A stretch of DNA of 64,000 nt from Cyclobacteriaceae bacterium YHN15 (GCA_003797895.1 RKQB01000008.1:32797-96796), one strand, 5' to 3'; counted from the stretch's first letter, positions 16,245-25,780 are shown. The notes: generated by a model from the sequence alone, not told the origin. Translations and numbers: made by a program.

Positions 16245-19200
16245 TCAGTTTATAATTAGTTTTTTAGTCTGTGAGATAGATTGACTTGTAATTTTCAAGA
16301 AGAAAAAGCCTTTAGAGAATAGCTCAGGGCTGAACGTATAAGTCTGGTTTAGGGTATTCGGGAAATCCACATCATGAAGCAAAGCCCCGGTCGAGGAAAT
16401 AACCTGAATGTTTACAGTTTCAAATTGTTCCAAATTAAAGGCTACGTTGAACAATCCCCGGGAAGGATTCGGGTAAATAAGGGTATTGTTTTCACCTGGA
16501 TTTACAGGTTCAGGATTAGCTGACAAAAACAGCTCAAGGTTGTCTAAATAAATAGAACTGTTTGTTTCCTCACCTCCTTCAACCACAAAAGCAACCCTTA
16601 CTACTGATTTATTTTCCCCTGCAAATTCGGTTAAGTTGACATATTCCCTCACAAATTCAGCTGGATTGTTTGGATTGGCTTCCTCAGTCTGAACGGTTAC
16701 AAGTTCATTTCCTGATTTACTAAAAACTTCCTGGTAATTTACCCCGCCATCTGCTGAGGCCAATACTTTCAAGGTTGTATTATCAGATACAAATCCTGCA
16801 GACCTATCAAAAAACAAAGCCCCTTGGGTACTAACCCTCATATCGAAAATGGGCGAGCCAAGCCAAAAAGAGTTATTACCGGATCTCGGAGCAAGCCTGA
16901 TGGCATTGCTTGAGGTAGATCCTGTTTGAAGTGGCAACAATTCCCAAGCGGTCAGGTTGTTTTCAGGATTTAAAGTAAGCCAAGGAAGAATATTTATCAT
17001 ATTATCAAAATATTGTCGCCAAGGTGCCCGGATTGTCTCCTCATTTATAAGGACAAATTCACTCAACTGGTTATCGGTTTTTGGATTTTGGTCAAAATTC
17101 GGAAAATCAAGGATGTAAGTAAGTTGATTTAAGCCAGTAATCGTTGATTTAGGTAAATTCACTAAGGTTGTCTCACCTGGATTTAATGGCGTTCCTCTTG
17201 CCACAAATGATTGTGTTGGGCTGTTTCCTCTCCTTCTCCTAAATATGAATCCGGAAACCGGAAGATTGCCCGTATTCAGAATTTCTATTGATTCCTGGTC
17301 GTTTAATCCATTCGATATAGGGGTAGGACTAACCAATTGGGAGATTTTAATCCTGTAATCGAAAGTTTCTTCTGTCAGAATCTCTATATCTTTTAGATAA
17401 ATATTATTTCCGAAACCGTTTCTATTGATAAATGCTATTCTGATGTTACCTAATTCTGAAAAAGGTGCCAAATTCACTATTTCTCTCCTAAAATCTTCCT
17501 CCCTGCTTGGAATAAATTCATTTAAAGTGGGCTCAGAAGTTCTGAGGAATGTCCTGTCTTTATTGTAAGGGGCATTGATAATTTCAAAAGTATTTCCGCA
17601 ATCTGATGATATGGCTACATAAAGAAAATCTCCAAATCCCTGGGCATTATAAGGTGCATGAGCCATTTTAAAGGTCAATTGCGCATTTGGAAAATCACTC
17701 AGATTTATTTGAGGAGAAATCAGAAAATCCAGTTCACCTGCGGCATCATATTCATAATTCTGAATCCGAATGGTTTCCATTGATTCCCCATTGATGCTAA
17801 TTTGGGATCTCTCCCAGGTGAGAAGTCCATCCGGATTATCAACAACCCATGAATTTCCAAATTCCTCATAGTTCAGTGAATAGGGGAGATTCAATTCAGG
17901 TTGGATTGTAGGATTGGAAGAAATGGTATTATTGGCCTGTACCGGGTCATTGGTATTGTTGACCAAAAGTATATTGGATTGGAAGTTGTTTGTTACAGAA
18001 CTTAAAACGATAGGATTAAACCTTAATGTATCTAAATCTCCTGTACCAAGATCCAATGGGAAATCCAAAGTTTGAAGAATAGTGTTATTGTTGCGGATTT
18101 CTACCCTAGCTGATGTGATTCGATTAAGTCCCGCATTATAAACGATTATCTCAGGTGCAATATTCAGGTCACACAAAAAATCCTGAGGATTTATGATTCG
18201 TTCAAAACCCAGGTCATTGGGTTGAAGTACAGGTACTTGGGTTGCCCTTCCGTTGACCAAGGAAGCCCGTCTTGGACTATTTGTCAGGACTGCATTAAAT
18301 CTTTCTGTCTGACCTAGGGTGAATAAGTTCATACAGATGTCAGTGGTGTAGTCCATAAAGTTTTCCACCATATCCCTTGTATTGCAGGTAATTCTGGGTG
18401 TGGTCGTCCTACAGATAGTATTTGAGCCGTCTTGCAGAGGAGTGTCATCCACAAAATCATCTACCGAACAATCTCCATCTCCCCATATATGCCTAAGGCC
18501 AAGAAAATGACCAACTTCATGGGTAAGGGTTCTTCCTCTTGATCCGGCAACTGCAGCTCCGCCTGTTCCAAAATACCTATAATCCACAGTAACGCCGTCT
18601 CTTTCCCTTGTTGTTGGAGGAAAATTCAAACCGGGAAGGTTTGATACCGGGAAAGTGGCATAGCCAATAAATGGTGAAACCAAAGGGACAACCCAAATAT
18701 TCATATAATCTTCTGGCGGCCATAGGGCTATTTGCCCTATCAAAGCAGCATCATTGGGATCATAGGAGGATTTTGGTCCTAGAACTCTATTTATTCCATC
18801 TGTAGGCAAACCTCTTGGATCCTGTTTGGCCAGAACAAATTCAATTTTAGCATCTGCAGCCACATTCAAAAATTCTATTGGCGTTTGCGAGGCATCTGGA
18901 TTAAGTCTCCTAAAATCTTCATTTAAGGATCTGATCTGAGATTCTATTTGGGCAACCGATATATTAGGTCCCTGACCTATTGGAGTACCGCTGTGAATAA
19001 TATGGACAACAACCGGAATAAATCTTGTTTCTTCCTCTGTTCTTAAAAAGCTTTTTGGTTTTTCTCTTGATTCCTTAATTTTCCCCTCTATCCACGATTC
19101 AAAATATTCTTTAGAACCATATATGCCCAACTCTTCCTGCTGTAATTGTTCCAAATGAACAGCTGCACATTTTTCATCATGAATATGCTGGAAATCCTTC

Positions 19201-19295
19201 CCGAAGAAATTTTGGGAAAATGCAAAATTTGAAATTAAAAACAAGAAAAAGGATAAGCTGGAACTTATCCTTTTTTGGGAAATGGAATCTCTCAT
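16245..19295 (-). CDS. Secreted M43-family zinc metalloprotease with T9SS sorting domain
   Basis: 1,016 residues from the ATG at 19295. An upstream in-frame ATG at 19322 would overlap the NifU-like gene and put extra residues before the signal peptide, so I prefer 19295. A signal peptide (I-S-N-F-A-F-S-Q) is followed by a metalloprotease domain with the extended zinc motif HEVGHFLGLRH (near base 18510) and a Met-turn sequence N-F-M-D-Y about 60 residues later, both features of M43 (cytophagalysin/pappalysin) enzymes. Further cysteines flank the site. The C-terminal half holds beta-sandwich domains and ends in a T9SS type A signal (Y-P-N-P-S-R-G). It probably digests extracellular protein. It follows the NifU-like gene by 10 bp on the same strand, an odd partner for Fe-S genes. 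Confidence 0.9.
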   Translation of the reverse strand: MRDSISQKRISSSLSFFLFLISNFAFSQNFFGKDFQHIHDEKCAAVHLEQLQQEELGIYGSKEYFESWIEGKIKESREKPKSFLRTEEETRFIPVVVHIIHSGTPIGQGPNISVAQIESQIRSLNEDFRRLNPDASQTPIEFLNVAADAKIEFVLAKQDPRGLPTDGINRVLGPKSSYDPNDAALIGQIALWPPEDYMNIWVVPLVSPFIGYATFPVSNLPGLNFPPTTRERDGVTVDYRYFGTGGAAVAGSRGRTLTHEVGHFLGLRHIWGDGDCSVDDFVDDTPLQDGSNTICRTTTPRITCNTRDMVENFMDYTTDICMNLFTLGQTERFNAVLTNSPRRASLVNGRATQVPVLQPNDLGFERIINPQDFLCDLNIAPEIIVYNAGLNRITSARVEIRNNNTILQTLDFPLDLGTGDLDTLRFNPIVLSSVTNNFQSNILLVNNTNDPVQANNTISSNPTIQPELNLPYSLNYEEFGNSWVVDNPDGLLTWERSQISINGESMETIRIQNYEYDAAGELDFLISPQINLSDFPNAQLTFKMAHAPYNAQGFGDFLYVAISSDCGNTFEIINAPYNKDRTFLRTSEPTLNEFIPSREEDFRREIVNLAPFSELGNIRIAFINRNGFGNNIYLKDIEILTEETFDYRIKISQLVSPTPISNGLNDQESIEILNTGNLPVSGFIFRRRRGNSPTQSFVARGTPLNPGETTLVNLPKSTITGLNQLTYILDFPNFDQNPKTDNQLSEFVLINEETIRAPWRQYFDNMINILPWLTLNPENNLTAWELLPLQTGSTSSNAIRLAPRSGNNSFWLGSPIFDMRVSTQGALFFDRSAGFVSDNTTLKVLASADGGVNYQEVFSKSGNELVTVQTEEANPNNPAEFVREYVNLTEFAGENKSVVRVAFVVEGGEETNSSIYLDNLELFLSANPEPVNPGENNTLIYPNPSRGLFNVAFNLEQFETVNIQVISSTGALLHDVDFPNTLNQTYTFSPELFSKGFFFLKITSQSISQTKKLIIN

Positions 19296-19305
19296 TGCTA
19301 CTATT

Positions 19306-19554
19306 TTAAGCAATGGCCACATTAACAGCCTCTACTTTCTTTATTTCAGGTATATCCCTTTTAATGGCCTCCTCAACACCGGCTTTCAAGGTCATAGTGG
19401 ACATTGGGCAAGAACTGCATGTACCGGTAAGCTCTAACCTCAATACCATATCAGGAGTCAATTCTACTATTCTGACATTCCCTCCATCTGCCTCCAGGAA
19501 AGGTCTAATACTATCCAAAGCCCTTTCAACTCTTTCTCTAAAATGTTCTTCCAT
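19306..19554 (-). CDS. NifU-like C-terminal domain Fe-S scaffold protein
   Basis: 82 residues, the size of stand-alone NifU C-terminal domain (NfuA-type) proteins. The conserved CxxC pair reads T-C-S-S-C-P-M-S, expected to hold a labile [4Fe-4S] cluster for transfer to apo-proteins in the cytoplasm. The flanking family motifs G-G-N-V near residue 24 and L-x-G-x-C are present. It starts 9 bp after the Mrp ATPase gene, a pairing that supports joint work in Fe-S cluster assembly. Confidence 0.93.
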   Translation of the reverse strand: MEEHFRERVERALDSIRPFLEADGGNVRIVELTPDMVLRLELTGTCSSCPMSTMTLKAGVEEAIKRDIPEIKKVEAVNVAIA

Positions 19555-19563
19555 TATTGTTTG

Positions 19564-20658
19564 TTATAAATTTACCTGAACGACTTCTGTTTTACTTTTT
19601 TCAGCATTTCTAATGGCAATCTGACGTGCAATGTTTTCAGCCAAAAATGAAAACGCCTCTTTCGTTATTCCCGATTTAAGTACAGCAGGGTAACCGGTAT
19701 CACCACTTTCCCTGATACTTTGTACAATCGGAATCTCGCCCAAAAAAGGAACCCCGAATTTTTCAGCCAATTTTTGCCCCCCCTCTTTACCAAAAAGGTA
19801 ATATTTATTATTTGGCAACTCCTCAGGGGTAAAATAAGCCATATTTTCCACAACACCTAAGACAGGGACATTAATTTGTGGTTGTCTGAACATGCTCAGG
19901 CCCTTAGTGGCATCTGCCAAAGCTACTTTCTGGGGAGTGGTTACAATCACTGCCCCGGTCACCGGAACAGTCTGCACCATGGTTAAATGTATATCAGATG
20001 TTCCAGGAGGAAGATCGATCAACAAATAATCTAATTCTCCCCAATCCACATCTCCAATAAATTGCTTCAAAGCTGAACTGGCCATGGGACCTCTCCACAC
20101 TACAGCTGAATCCGCCGGCGTCAGAAATCCAATGGACATCAATTTCACACCATATTGTTCAATGGGAAGAATCACATTTTTTCCATCCACTTGCTTTACC
20201 ATGGGTTGCTCTGCTTCTACATTGAACATGGTGGGTATGGAAGGCCCGGAAATATCCGCATCTATCAAACCTACTTTGGCACCTGCTATGGCCAGTGCAA
20301 CTGCCAAATTACTGGCAGTAGTGGATTTTCCCACACCGCCTTTGCCCGAAGCAATGGCGATAATGTTTTTTACTTTAGGTAACAGGGGACCACTGTCTCT
20401 GGCAGTAGTCACATTCGATGTCATAAAAATATCCAATTCGACATCCTGTCCAAAAGCCTCTTCAAGTACTTCTATACAATTGTTCTTGATTACTTCTTTC
20501 AAAGGGCAGGCCGGGGTTGTCAATACAACTTTAAAACTGATATTTTTCCCCTCAATTTTTAAACCTTGTATCATTCCCAAAGTAACTAGATCCTTTTTAA
20601 GATCAGGGTCCTGCACTTTGGATAAGGCTTTTAAAACATCTTCTTTATTGATTATCAT
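19564..20658 (-). CDS. Mrp/ApbC-family P-loop ATPase, Fe-S cluster carrier
   Basis: 364 residues from the ATG at 20658, which begins M-I-I-N-K-E-D-V at the natural start of the N-terminal MIP18/DUF59 domain; an in-frame upstream start at 20682 is less likely. The ParA-like ATPase domain carries the deviant Walker A G-K-G-G-V-G-K-S near residues 105-112 and the switch motif D-A-D-I-S-G-P-S. The C-terminal CxxC pair used for cluster binding in many Mrp/Nbp35 proteins is absent: the matching stretch reads M-A-Y-F-T-P. From memory this is common in Bacteroidota members, but it means cluster binding should not be assumed. It is the first gene of the Mrp / NifU / M43 series. Confidence 0.92.
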   Translation of the reverse strand: MIINKEDVLKALSKVQDPDLKKDLVTLGMIQGLKIEGKNISFKVVLTTPACPLKEVIKNNCIEVLEEAFGQDVELDIFMTSNVTTARDSGPLLPKVKNIIAIASGKGGVGKSTTASNLAVALAIAGAKVGLIDADISGPSIPTMFNVEAEQPMVKQVDGKNVILPIEQYGVKLMSIGFLTPADSAVVWRGPMASSALKQFIGDVDWGELDYLLIDLPPGTSDIHLTMVQTVPVTGAVIVTTPQKVALADATKGLSMFRQPQINVPVLGVVENMAYFTPEELPNNKYYLFGKEGGQKLAEKFGVPFLGEIPIVQSIRESGDTGYPAVLKSGITKEAFSFLAENIARQIAIRNAEKSKTEVVQVNL

Positions 20659-20996
20659 TTTATCATTTTTACCTGCCCGCAATTTAGTTTATAATTATTC
20701 TAAATGAAAAGGGCCTTTCTAAAGATTAAAGCCATTTAAAGCATGATTATTTCTGATTCAGGCAACTATTCTCCATTAATTTGTTAATGATAAGAAAGAC
20801 TGGAGTCCAGAAAGAGAGGAATAAAAAACCAGATCTAAGCAATTTATTCACTGGAAGACAGCTTTTTCCGATTTGATTATGGATATTCTTTTCCTTAATA
20901 ACAACAAACTTATTATCTAACCAAATAGTTTCAGAGACATTGATTCTTATGTTTTGATACAATACTTTTTATCTTTGGATCTTTAAGTAAAACTTC
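20659..20996. other. Divergent intergenic region between mrp and dnaG
   Basis: 338 bp, AT-rich. It must hold the divergent promoters of the Mrp operon (minus) and dnaG (plus). A short palindromic AAAGGGCCTTT lies near 20709-20719. No RNA gene or convincing small gene was seen; a 71-codon minus-strand frame (20747-20962) lacks recognisable features. Confidence 0.6.
20970..20977 (+). promoter_or_regulatory. Candidate -7 promoter element of dnaG
   Basis: TATCTTTG matches the Bacteroidota housekeeping element TAnnTTTG and lies 19 bp before the dnaG ATG. A TTTTG at 20952-20956 is a possible upstream element, but the spacing (13 bp) is shorter than the usual 17-23 bp. Confidence 0.45.
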
Positions 20997-22934
20997 ATGG
21001 CAATCAGTAGAGCGACAACCGAAAAAGTAAAGGAAAGAGCCGACATAGAGGAGGTAGTCAGTGATTATGTGCCCTTGAAAAAAAAAGGTCAGAATCTTTG
21101 GGCCTGTTGTCCTTTTCATAACGAGAAATCTCCTTCTTTTTCAGTTTCTCCTGCAAAACAGATTTATAAATGTTTTGGATGTGGCAAGGCAGGAGACCCT
21201 ATACAATTTGTAATGGATATAGAAGGTGTGGGATTCAATGAGGCCATCCGCCATCTTGCACAGAAATACGGGATAGAAATAGAGGAAGACCAAGCTGTTT
21301 CACCAGAGGATTTGCAGGCATATAATGAAAGGGAAAGCCTATATATTGTTTTGAACTTTGCGAAGGATTTTTTTATCTCTAACCTGAATACAGAGGAAGG
21401 AAGGTCAATAGGGTTAAGTTATTTCAAGGAAAGGGGCTTTAACCAATCCATTATTGATAAATTTGACCTTGGTTATGCTTTGGATGGGTGGGACCATTTT
21501 TACAAAGCTGCCAAGGCAGCTGGACACTCAGATGACCTATTACTTAAGGCCGGGCTTATATTACAAAAAGAAGGAGAAGCCACCAGGTTTTATGACAGGT
21601 TTCGTGGAAGAGTAACTTTTACCATTCACAACCTTGGGGGCAAACCTATTGGATTCGGGGCAAGAATCCTGACTCAGGATAAAAAGCAGCCTAAATATAT
21701 CAATTCACCGGAAACTGAAGTTTACCATAAAAGTGACATACTTTACGGTATTTTTCAAGCAAAAAAATCCATCAGGGAAAGGGATAACTGTTATCTGGTG
21801 GAAGGATATACAGATGTAATTTCTCTTCATCTTTCCGGTATTGAAAATGTAGTGGCTTCTTCAGGCACCTCTTTGACTGAAAATCAGATCAAGTTGATCA
21901 AAAGGTTTACGGACAATGTAACCGTACTCTACGATGGGGATTCAGCCGGTATCAGGGCATCCCTGAGGGGTATTGATATGATACTTGAAGGTGGACTGAA
22001 TGTCAAGGCTGTTGTCTTTCCCGAAGGTGAAGATCCTGATAGCTACGCCCGGAAAGTGGGCTCCTCTGCTTTTTCAAATTATCTTGAAAAGAACGCTCAG
22101 GATTTTATTTCTTTTAAAATTGGACTATATGCTGAGGAAGCCGCAAATGATCCGATCAAACAGGCTGATCTAATCAAGCAGGTAGTCCATAGCATTTCCA
22201 AAATCCCTGATCCTGTCATCAGGACGGTTTATATCAGGCAGTCTGCATCTTTACTTGCTATTGATGAAGAAATTATTCAATCTGAGCTGAATAAAATTTA
22301 TTTGAAAGGTCAGAAAGATCAGTTTTTTAAGGAACAAAGGCAGACAGAGGAAACTTTTATTGAAGAGCTGATTCCCACAAAAGAAGAGCCTACTTCAAAC
22401 TTTCAACTCATTGAGCTACAGGAAAGGGAAATGTTAAGACTTTTGGTCAATTATGGCTTTGAGATGGTTTCTGATGAATTGAATGTTTGTCAGTACTTAC
22501 TTCAGGAAACATCAGATTTAACTTTTCAGACCCCTATTTATGATAAAATATTGGGTATTTACAAAAAGGCCCTTTCTGAAACCATATTGCCCCAACCCGA
22601 ATATTTTCTTCAGCATCAAGATACTGAAGTCAAAAAAGAGGTAATCAATATGATTACAAGAAAATATGAACTTTCCACTTTATGGGAAAGCAGGTATCAA
22701 ATTTTCACCCATCATGAGGCTGATGATCTCGCAAAAACCGTTTATGATAGTATTTTGCATTTAAAGAAAAAAGTGATCAAAAAAATGTTGGAAGAGGCCA
22801 AAGTAAAAATAAAAGAGGCCGAGCAGGAAAAAGCAGATGAAAATATTATCACAGAAAGACTAGGGGTTTACATGGAACTTAAAAAATTTCAGGTGGAAAT
22901 TGACAAACAGCTTGGAATAGTGATCAGTTTTTAA
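20997..22934 (+). CDS. dnaG: DNA primase
   Basis: 645 residues, normal length for bacterial primase, which lays down RNA primers at the replication fork with the DnaB helicase. The N-terminal CHC2 zinc finger is seen as C-P-F-H (about 39-42) and C-F-G-C-G (about 60-64). The catalytic core includes the RNA-polymerase-like region and a Toprim domain with the glutamate motif V-E-G-Y-T-D (near 268) and Y-D-G-D-S-A-G (near 318). The C-terminal ~200 residues are charged and helical and would contact the helicase. It has its own promoter region upstream and is followed by ribBA after 85 bp. Confidence 0.97.
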   Translation: MAISRATTEKVKERADIEEVVSDYVPLKKKGQNLWACCPFHNEKSPSFSVSPAKQIYKCFGCGKAGDPIQFVMDIEGVGFNEAIRHLAQKYGIEIEEDQAVSPEDLQAYNERESLYIVLNFAKDFFISNLNTEEGRSIGLSYFKERGFNQSIIDKFDLGYALDGWDHFYKAAKAAGHSDDLLLKAGLILQKEGEATRFYDRFRGRVTFTIHNLGGKPIGFGARILTQDKKQPKYINSPETEVYHKSDILYGIFQAKKSIRERDNCYLVEGYTDVISLHLSGIENVVASSGTSLTENQIKLIKRFTDNVTVLYDGDSAGIRASLRGIDMILEGGLNVKAVVFPEGEDPDSYARKVGSSAFSNYLEKNAQDFISFKIGLYAEEAANDPIKQADLIKQVVHSISKIPDPVIRTVYIRQSASLLAIDEEIIQSELNKIYLKGQKDQFFKEQRQTEETFIEELIPTKEEPTSNFQLIELQEREMLRLLVNYGFEMVSDELNVCQYLLQETSDLTFQTPIYDKILGIYKKALSETILPQPEYFLQHQDTEVKKEVINMITRKYELSTLWESRYQIFTHHEADDLAKTVYDSILHLKKKVIKKMLEEAKVKIKEAEQEKADENIITERLGVYMELKKFQVEIDKQLGIVISF

Positions 22935-22973
22935 GCCAAACTTTAACCTCATATTTACTGTTTTCCTCAATAA

Positions 22974-22993
22974 AGGATGTAATTTTACATCCT
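22974..22993 (+). promoter_or_regulatory. Perfect inverted repeat upstream of ribBA
   Basis: AGGATGTAA (22974-22982), a TT centre, and TTACATCCT (22985-22993) form a perfect 9-bp inverted repeat that ends 26 bp before the ribBA start. It could be a protein-binding palindrome; a two-base loop is too tight for an RNA hairpin without opening the inner pairs. There is no T run after it, so it is not a classical terminator. The known FMN riboswitch is much longer and is not present. Confidence 0.45.
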
Positions 22994-23019
22994 CAAACTC
23001 AAGATTAATACAATATATA

Positions 23020-24237
23020 ATGTCTCAGGAAATAAAACTTGATCCCATAGAGGAAGCTATTGAAGCAGTAAAAAGAGGAGAAGTGGTCATAGTCGTAGAT
23101 GATGAAGACCGTGAAAATGAAGGTGATTTTATCTGTGCTGCCGAAACAGTTACACCTGAAATCATCAATTTTATGGCTACTCATGGAAGGGGGCTTATTT
23201 GTGCTCCGCTGATTGAGGACAGGTGTGAGCAGTTGGGTTTGGAATTGATGGTAGGAAATAATACAGCGGTTTATGAAACTCCCTTTACTGTATCTGTGGA
23301 TTTGATAGGCCATGGTTGTACTACAGGAATTTCTGCCAGTGATAGAGCAAAAACGATTCGGGCATTGGTAGATGATTCCATTCATCCTGACGAATTAGGT
23401 AAGCCGGGTCACATTTTTCCTTTAAAAGCGAAAAGAGGTGGGGTTTTGAGAAGGTCTGGCCATACTGAGGCGGCGATTGATTTGGCACGTTTAGCGGGTT
23501 TGTCTCCAGCTGGTGTATTGGTGGAAATCATGAATGAAGATGGCTCTATGGCCCGACTGCCGGATTTAATTATGGTAGCAGAAAGGTTTCAGCTTAAATT
23601 GATTTCCATAAAGGATTTGATAGCCTACAGGCTGAAAAAAGAATCTTTGATAAAAAGAGAGATAGGGGTGGAAATGCCTACTACCTGGGGTAATTTCGAT
23701 CTTATTGCTTACAGGCAAACCAACACAGATGAAATCCATATGGCTTTGATAAAAGGAACCTGGGAAAAGGATGAACCGGTGATGGTACGCGTTCATTCCT
23801 CTTGTGTTACCGGTGATATTTTCGGATCCTGTAGGTGTGATTGTGGGCCTCAGCTTCATCAAGCTATGAAGATGGTTGAAACAGAAGGTAAAGGAGTGGT
23901 TCTTTACATGAACCAGGAAGGAAGAGGAATAGGGTTGATCAATAAATTGAAAGCGTATAAATTACAGGAACAAGGTATGGATACGGTCCAGGCAAACATC
24001 GCCTTGGGACTTCCCATGGACAAACGTGATTATGGGGTGGGAGCTCAGATTTTAAGAGACCTTGGTATTTCAAAAATCCGGTTAATTTCTAATAATCCAA
24101 CAAAGAGAGTTGGTCTCCTCGGATATGGACTTGAAATCGTAGATCAGATTCCTATCGAAATTTCACCAAATCCGCATAATGAAAAATACTTGATTACTAA
24201 AAGGGATAAAATGGGACATTCTATTTTAAAAAAGTAA
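23020..24237 (+). CDS. ribBA: Bifunctional 3,4-dihydroxy-2-butanone-4-phosphate synthase / GTP cyclohydrolase II
   Basis: 405 residues in two catalytic halves that start riboflavin synthesis from ribulose 5-phosphate and from GTP. The RibB half (about 1-205) has the D-D-E-D-R-E-N-E-G-D-F acid loop near residue 26 and the H-T-E-A-A-I-D motif. The RibA half (about 210-400) has the zinc cysteines in C-V-T-G-D-I-F-G-S-C-R-C-D-C and the N-Q-E-G-R-G-I-G-L motif. Both active sites look intact. It stands between dnaG and an exported protein gene without other rib genes nearby; the palindrome just upstream may regulate it. Confidence 0.97.
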   Translation: MSQEIKLDPIEEAIEAVKRGEVVIVVDDEDRENEGDFICAAETVTPEIINFMATHGRGLICAPLIEDRCEQLGLELMVGNNTAVYETPFTVSVDLIGHGCTTGISASDRAKTIRALVDDSIHPDELGKPGHIFPLKAKRGGVLRRSGHTEAAIDLARLAGLSPAGVLVEIMNEDGSMARLPDLIMVAERFQLKLISIKDLIAYRLKKESLIKREIGVEMPTTWGNFDLIAYRQTNTDEIHMALIKGTWEKDEPVMVRVHSSCVTGDIFGSCRCDCGPQLHQAMKMVETEGKGVVLYMNQEGRGIGLINKLKAYKLQEQGMDTVQANIALGLPMDKRDYGVGAQILRDLGISKIRLISNNPTKRVGLLGYGLEIVDQIPIEISPNPHNEKYLITKRDKMGHSILKK

Positions 24238-24353
24238 TTTTTTAATTGGAAATTCTTATTTTGAAAAATGAAATTCAATAAAGATTATAATTATAAATCA
24301 ACCAAATTTCTCTTCTTGACGTTATCATATATGGATCAAGAATAAAGAGCCAA

Positions 24354-24992
24354 ATGATCAAAAGAATATTCTATATAGCTGCCATGATTCTTATCCTTGG
24401 CTTTTCAGCCAAGGCACAGTCAAGTCAATTCCCTTCCCAGGTATGGCATAAAGGTCAGATTGTAACGGTTAACGGTCAGGTGTATCAAGGTATGGTTAAA
24501 TATGATCTGGAGAATAATGTTGTTCAGCTCCAGGATCAGAGTATCGACACTTTTGGAGCTTCCAATGTTTCCCATTTTGAAATATTTGATGAAACTTATG
24601 GCGGTATCAGAACATTTTTCACTTTGCCCTATGCTTTAACCGGGGATTATGAAACCCCTGTTTTTTTTGAAATTTTGACAGAGGGTGATGAAATAGTATT
24701 ACTTTGCAGGGAGCATATAGTTTTGGATAATAGGGGAATGGGAATGTATGGTCCAATGGCCATGAATCCCTTATGGGGTCCCCAGACAGGAGGAGTTTAC
24801 AAGTTGGCGTTTAACTATTACTTTATTTTAGAAGGTAAGATCCAAAAATATTCCCTTAAGAAAAAAGAACTTCTCGATATACTAGGTGATAGGTCCGATG
24901 AAATAGATTTGTTTATGAGGAAAAACAGATTATCCCATGATAAAAGAGGGGACTTGTTGAGGATTACAGCCTATTACAATCAAATCAAATAA
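24354..24992 (+). CDS. Exported protein of unknown function
   Basis: 212 residues with a clear signal peptide (hydrophobic core I-L-I-L-G-F, cleavage likely after A-K-A). The mature part is rich in beta-strand-like alternation and begins with a W-H-K-G-x-I-V-T-V-N-G-x-V-Y-x-G motif that I associate with small uncharacterised Bacteroidota envelope proteins; no catalytic residues are evident. Its stop is 5 bp before the surE start, so the two are probably co-transcribed, although no functional link is obvious. Confidence 0.75.
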   Translation: MIKRIFYIAAMILILGFSAKAQSSQFPSQVWHKGQIVTVNGQVYQGMVKYDLENNVVQLQDQSIDTFGASNVSHFEIFDETYGGIRTFFTLPYALTGDYETPVFFEILTEGDEIVLLCREHIVLDNRGMGMYGPMAMNPLWGPQTGGVYKLAFNYYFILEGKIQKYSLKKKELLDILGDRSDEIDLFMRKNRLSHDKRGDLLRITAYYNQIK

Positions 24993-24997
24993 TTTTT

Positions 24998-25780
24998 ATG
25001 TCAAAAAAACCATTGATTTTGGTTTCTAATGATGACGGGATTACTTCTAAGGGTATTAGGGTATTGGTCAACATCATGAAGCAGATAGGAGAGGTAGTCG
25101 TCGTGGCTCCCGATAGCCCACAGTCTGGTATGGGACATGCTATCACAATAGGTGAAACCCTTCGACTTTACGAGGAAGATATTTTTGAAGGAGTACAGGC
25201 ATATAAATCAAGTGGAACGCCTGCCGATTGTGTCAAACTAGCGAAACATTATGTTTTGAAGGACAGACAACCGGATTTGGTGGTCTCCGGGATCAATCAT
25301 GGCAGCAATACTTCAATTTCGGTTCTTTATTCAGGAACAATGTCTGCAGCGATTGAGGGAGCATTGGAAGGACTTCCATCAATAGGCTTTAGTTTATGTG
25401 ATTACTCATCAAAAGCAGATTTTAGTCATACTGAGGAATATGTCTATAAAATTGCCAAGCAAGTTCTTGATAACGGATTGGCCAAGGGTGTAGCACTTAA
25501 CGTAAATTTTCCACCAAAAAGGAATGAATCCATCAAGGGAGTGAAAGTTTGCCGTCAGGCCCATGCTAAATGGCAGGAACAGTTTTCTGAAAGATTTGAT
25601 CCGAATGGGAGAAAGTATTTTTGGATGGCTGGTAATTTTGTAAACTTTGATAAAGGAGAAGATAATGATGAATGGGCAATCGCTAATAATTATGTATCCA
25701 TTGTTCCTTGCCAATACGATTTGACAGCCCATCATGCCATCAACCAAATCAATGAAGATTGGAATTGGGATGAGCTCTGA
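24998..25780 (+). CDS. surE: 5'/3'-nucleotidase SurE
   Basis: 260 residues, the usual length. SurE enzymes remove phosphate from nucleoside monophosphates with a divalent metal, in the cytoplasm. The metal-binding start motif V-S-N-D-D-G-I (residues 8-14), the S-G-T-P-A-D-C-V motif near 74 and the S-G-I-N-H-G-S-N motif near 97 are all present, as is the conserved tail motif around T-A-H-H. It directly follows the unknown exported protein gene. Confidence 0.96.
   Translation: MSKKPLILVSNDDGITSKGIRVLVNIMKQIGEVVVVAPDSPQSGMGHAITIGETLRLYEEDIFEGVQAYKSSGTPADCVKLAKHYVLKDRQPDLVVSGINHGSNTSISVLYSGTMSAAIEGALEGLPSIGFSLCDYSSKADFSHTEEYVYKIAKQVLDNGLAKGVALNVNFPPKRNESIKGVKVCRQAHAKWQEQFSERFDPNGRKYFWMAGNFVNFDKGEDNDEWAIANNYVSIVPCQYDLTAHHAINQINEDWNWDEL

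Noticed and set aside
19296..19322. Upstream ATG of the M43 protease
   Set aside because: It would overlap the NifU-like gene and put nine residues before a signal peptide that begins well at 19295.
20747..20962. A 71-codon minus-strand frame upstream of dnaG
   Set aside because: Covers most of the mrp-dnaG promoter region and shows no protein-like features.
22935..23019. Possible FMN riboswitch before ribBA
   Set aside because: The gap is only 85 bp and lacks the conserved helices of that riboswitch; only a simple palindrome is present.
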